Shown: piece after piece, positions 61,996-64,000 of the stretch | Layout: the number at the start of each line of letters is the position of its first letter | How positions within the stretch are numbered: position 1 is the stretch's first letter | Origin: Pseudomonas promysalinigenes | GTDB lineage: Bacteria > Pseudomonadota > Gammaproteobacteria > Pseudomonadales > Pseudomonadaceae | DNA length: 64,000 nucleotides | Direction of reading: 5' to 3' | NCBI RefSeq assembly: GCF_014269025.2 | Contig: NZ_CP077094.1 | Coordinates: forward strand, 3,658,001-3,722,000 | Position numbers and translations under genes: made by a program | Notes under the pieces: generated by a model | Told to the model about the DNA's origin: nothing | What the model saw: the letters and a program-made list of their open reading frames with translations, nothing else | The model's database searches: none

Positions 61996-62085
61996 GGTGT
62001 TGGTGCAAGCCAGACAAATAGATGCCTATGATAAACACATTTCAGGGCGCAAACAGCGTCCCATGCTCCGGTCAAGAGATCCCCG

Positions 62086-64000
62086 ATGCCAACCAAGCCC
62101 CAGCCCCCCATTGCTCACCAAGACCAAACCGGCGACCCCTATGCCTGGTTGCAACAACGCGACACCCAGCAGGTGCTCGATTATCTGCAAGCAGAAAATG
62201 CCTACCAGCAAGCCTGCCTGGCCGACCAGGCGCCGCTGCGCGAGCAGTTGTTCGAAGAGATCAAAAGCCGCATATTGGAAACCGACCTGTCGCTGCCTTC
62301 GCCCTGGGGCCCGTACCTTTACTACACCCGTACCACCGCAGGTGACGAGTACCCACGCCATTACCGCTGCCCACGCCCAGCGGACGATTCCAATACGGTC
62401 GATCAAAGCCAGGAACAACTGCTGCTCGACCCCAACGCCCTGGCCAACGGCGGTTTCCTGTCGCTGGGCACGTTCAACGTCAGCCCCGACCACCGCCTGC
62501 TGGCCTACAGCCTGGACACCAGTGGCGATGAAATCTACACCCTGTATATCAAGGATCTGGCCAGTGGCAACCTGACCACCCTGCCCTTCGACGACTGCGA
62601 CGGCAGCATGACTTGGGCCAACGACAGTCAGACCCTGTTCTTCGCCCAGCTCGACGACACCCATCGCCCTTGGCGCCTGCGCCGCCATACGCTGGGCGAA
62701 GCTCAGGCCAGCACGGTGTTCGAAGAACCGGACGGGCGGTTTTTCCTGCACTGCTACCGCACCAGCTCGGAGCGCCAATTGGTACTGCTGCTCAACAGCA
62801 AGACCACCAGCGAAGCCTGGGTGCTCGATGCCAGCACCCCGCAAGCGGCGTTCACCTGCCTGGCTCCACGGGTAGAGGGCCATGAGTACTTCCCTGATCA
62901 CGGCCAGCTCGATGGCCAGTGGCACTGGTTCATCCGCAGCAACCGGCAAGGCATCAACTTCGCCCTCTATCATGCCCCAGCCACCTCGGTCCCGACCCAG
63001 GAGCAATGGCAGGTGCTGGTGCCGCATCGCGATGACACCATGATCGAGGGCTTGAGCCTGAACGCCCAGGCGCTCACCTTGAGCCTGCGCGAGGGCGGCC
63101 TGCCCATCATCGAGGTGCGGCCACAAGGCCTTCCAGCCTACCGCGTGGACCTGCCGGATGCTGCCTACAGCCTGTATGTGCAAGACAGCCTGGAATTCGA
63201 CAGCAAGCGTATACGCCTGCGCTACGAGGCCCTCAACCGCCCCGCCCAGGTGCGCCAGTTGGAGCTGGCCACCGGTGCCCAGGCAGTGCTCAAGCAAACC
63301 CCTGTGCTTGGCCCGTTCGACGCCGACGCTTACGTCAGTGAGCGCCTGTGGGCAACCGCTGCCGATGGCACTGAGGTGCCGATCAGCCTGGTGCGCCGCC
63401 GCGAAGACCAGGGTAAGGCCGTGCCACTTTACCTGTATGGCTATGGCGCCTACGGCGAAAGCCTGGACCCATGGTTCTCCCACGCTCGCTTGAGCCTTTT
63501 GCAGCGTGGCGTAGGCTTTGCCATCGCTCATGTGCGTGGTGGCGGCGAACTGGGCGAGGCCTGGTACCGCGCTGGCAAGCAGGAACACAAACACAACAGC
63601 TTCAGCGACTTCATCGCTTGTGCCGAGCACTTGATCAGCCAAGGCGTCACGGCGCCCGAGCGGCTGGCCATCAGCGGCGGCAGCGCCGGTGGCTTGCTGA
63701 TGGGCGCGGTGCTGAATTTGCGCCCGGAATTGTTCCGTTGCGCCATCGCTGAGGTGCCGTTCGTCGATGTGCTCAATACCATGCTCGACCCTGAACTCCC
63801 CCTCACCGTCACGGAGTACGACGAATGGGGCAACCCGCAGGACCCTGAGGTGTATGCACGGATCAAGGCCTATGCACCGTACGAGAATGTCAGTGCCCAG
63901 GCTTACCCAGCCATGCTGGTGATAGCCGGCTACAACGACAGCCGCGTGCAGTATTGGGAGGCGGCCAAATGGGTAGCGCGCCTGCGAACGCTCAAGACCG
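62086..64000 (+). CDS. S9-family prolyl oligopeptidase / oligopeptidase B (partial, 3' end missing)
   Basis: The first 638 codons of a serine peptidase; no stop codon occurs before the window ends. The amino-terminal seven-bladed propeller (about residues 1-400, opening HQDQTGDPYAWLQQRDTQQV) screens oligopeptides, and the alpha/beta hydrolase domain follows, with nucleophile Ser about 533 in ISGGSAGGLLMG and acid residue region AGYNDSRVQYWEAAKW. The catalytic His lies beyond the window. The family cuts after basic residues (PtrB type). ATG at 62086 with AAGAGAT upstream. Divergent from the small membrane protein. Confidence 0.9.
   Translation, partial: MPTKPQPPIAHQDQTGDPYAWLQQRDTQQVLDYLQAENAYQQACLADQAPLREQLFEEIKSRILETDLSLPSPWGPYLYYTRTTAGDEYPRHYRCPRPADDSNTVDQSQEQLLLDPNALANGGFLSLGTFNVSPDHRLLAYSLDTSGDEIYTLYIKDLASGNLTTLPFDDCDGSMTWANDSQTLFFAQLDDTHRPWRLRRHTLGEAQASTVFEEPDGRFFLHCYRTSSERQLVLLLNSKTTSEAWVLDASTPQAAFTCLAPRVEGHEYFPDHGQLDGQWHWFIRSNRQGINFALYHAPATSVPTQEQWQVLVPHRDDTMIEGLSLNAQALTLSLREGGLPIIEVRPQGLPAYRVDLPDAAYSLYVQDSLEFDSKRIRLRYEALNRPAQVRQLELATGAQAVLKQTPVLGPFDADAYVSERLWATAADGTEVPISLVRRREDQGKAVPLYLYGYGAYGESLDPWFSHARLSLLQRGVGFAIAHVRGGGELGEAWYRAGKQEHKHNSFSDFIACAEHLISQGVTAPERLAISGGSAGGLLMGAVLNLRPELFRCAIAEVPFVDVLNTMLDPELPLTVTEYDEWGNPQDPEVYARIKAYAPYENVSAQAYPAMLVIAGYNDSRVQYWEAAKWVARLRTLKT

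Noticed and set aside
62026..63642. 538-codon open frame antisense to the S9 peptidase
   Set aside because: It is a shadow of the high-GC coding strand: the sense strand encodes a full peptidase with the GGSAGG motif, and the antisense product has low-complexity Gln/Ala/Val/Gly composition and no family.
1..64000. CRISPR arrays, tRNA or rRNA genes, prophage or transposase genes
   Set aside because: No direct-repeat arrays, cloverleaf-like segments or integrase/transposase proteins were seen; the only mobile traces are REP elements.

Overview
The window is high-GC chromosomal DNA of a fluorescent pseudomonad, most likely of the Pseudomonas putida group. Codon usage, P. putida-type REP palindromes between genes, and gene order all point there: a gbu region with a PA1414-type small gene, tandem fadD genes followed by a lipase and phaJ, azoR-LysR-hydrolase-ppiA-ABC exporter, and cysK-DUF748-moxR-vwa. 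The species assignment rests on remembered synteny, not on a search. No tRNA, rRNA, CRISPR array, prophage, transposase or plasmid function was seen, so this looks like core genome.

Layout. Positions 1-4.2 kb: start of an Aer-like receptor, then the gbu region (LysR regulator, guanidinobutyrase, Na+/solute symporter), then a 42-codon PA1414-family gene with an Anr/FNR-type box and a strong terminator, very probably the homologue of the P. aeruginosa sRNA locus sicX. 4.2-13.2 kb: LysR with divergent YbfB-type MFS, several permeases, a DEAD-box helicase and a YbdG-type MscS channel. 13.4-18.7 kb: azoreductase, small secreted protein, LysR, hydrolase, periplasmic cyclophilin and ABC exporter. 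18.8-26.8 kb: FemAB-like protein, Porin_5 porin, PA3286-type ketoacyl synthase III and HrpA helicase. 26.8-30.3 kb: a large inverted REP pair, then glutamylpolyamine synthetase and oxidase. 30.4-35.7 kb: fadD1/fadD2, lysophospholipase-like hydrolase and (R)-enoyl-CoA hydratase. 35.8-38.4 kb: an ECF42-type sigma factor operon with YciI/DGPF, SRPBCC and SnoaL-like partners. 38.5-50.8 kb: small accessory genes, second peptide deformylase with a YihY protein, CsbD, a beta-helix protein, CvfB-like protein, AceK and LpxO. 51-55.3 kb: cysK, DUF748, MoxR/VWA pair. 55.4-60 kb: 5-oxoprolinase pxpCBA with an MFS gene and divergent LysR. 60-64 kb: membrane proteins, YafJ-like amidotransferase and an S9 peptidase cut by the window end.

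Shared themes. The gbu genes and the glutamylputrescine pair both feed arginine/polyamine nitrogen into GABA. The fadD-lipase-phaJ block, with the ketoacyl synthase III, links fatty-acid uptake to beta-oxidation, fatty-acid synthesis and polyhydroxyalkanoate. The least described items are regulatory: the Anr-boxed sicX-like gene, a perfect 21-bp palindrome before the ECF42 operon, a 34-bp dyad between the fadD genes, paired ATCGAT elements before azoR, and a textbook LysR dyad at 5.1 kb.
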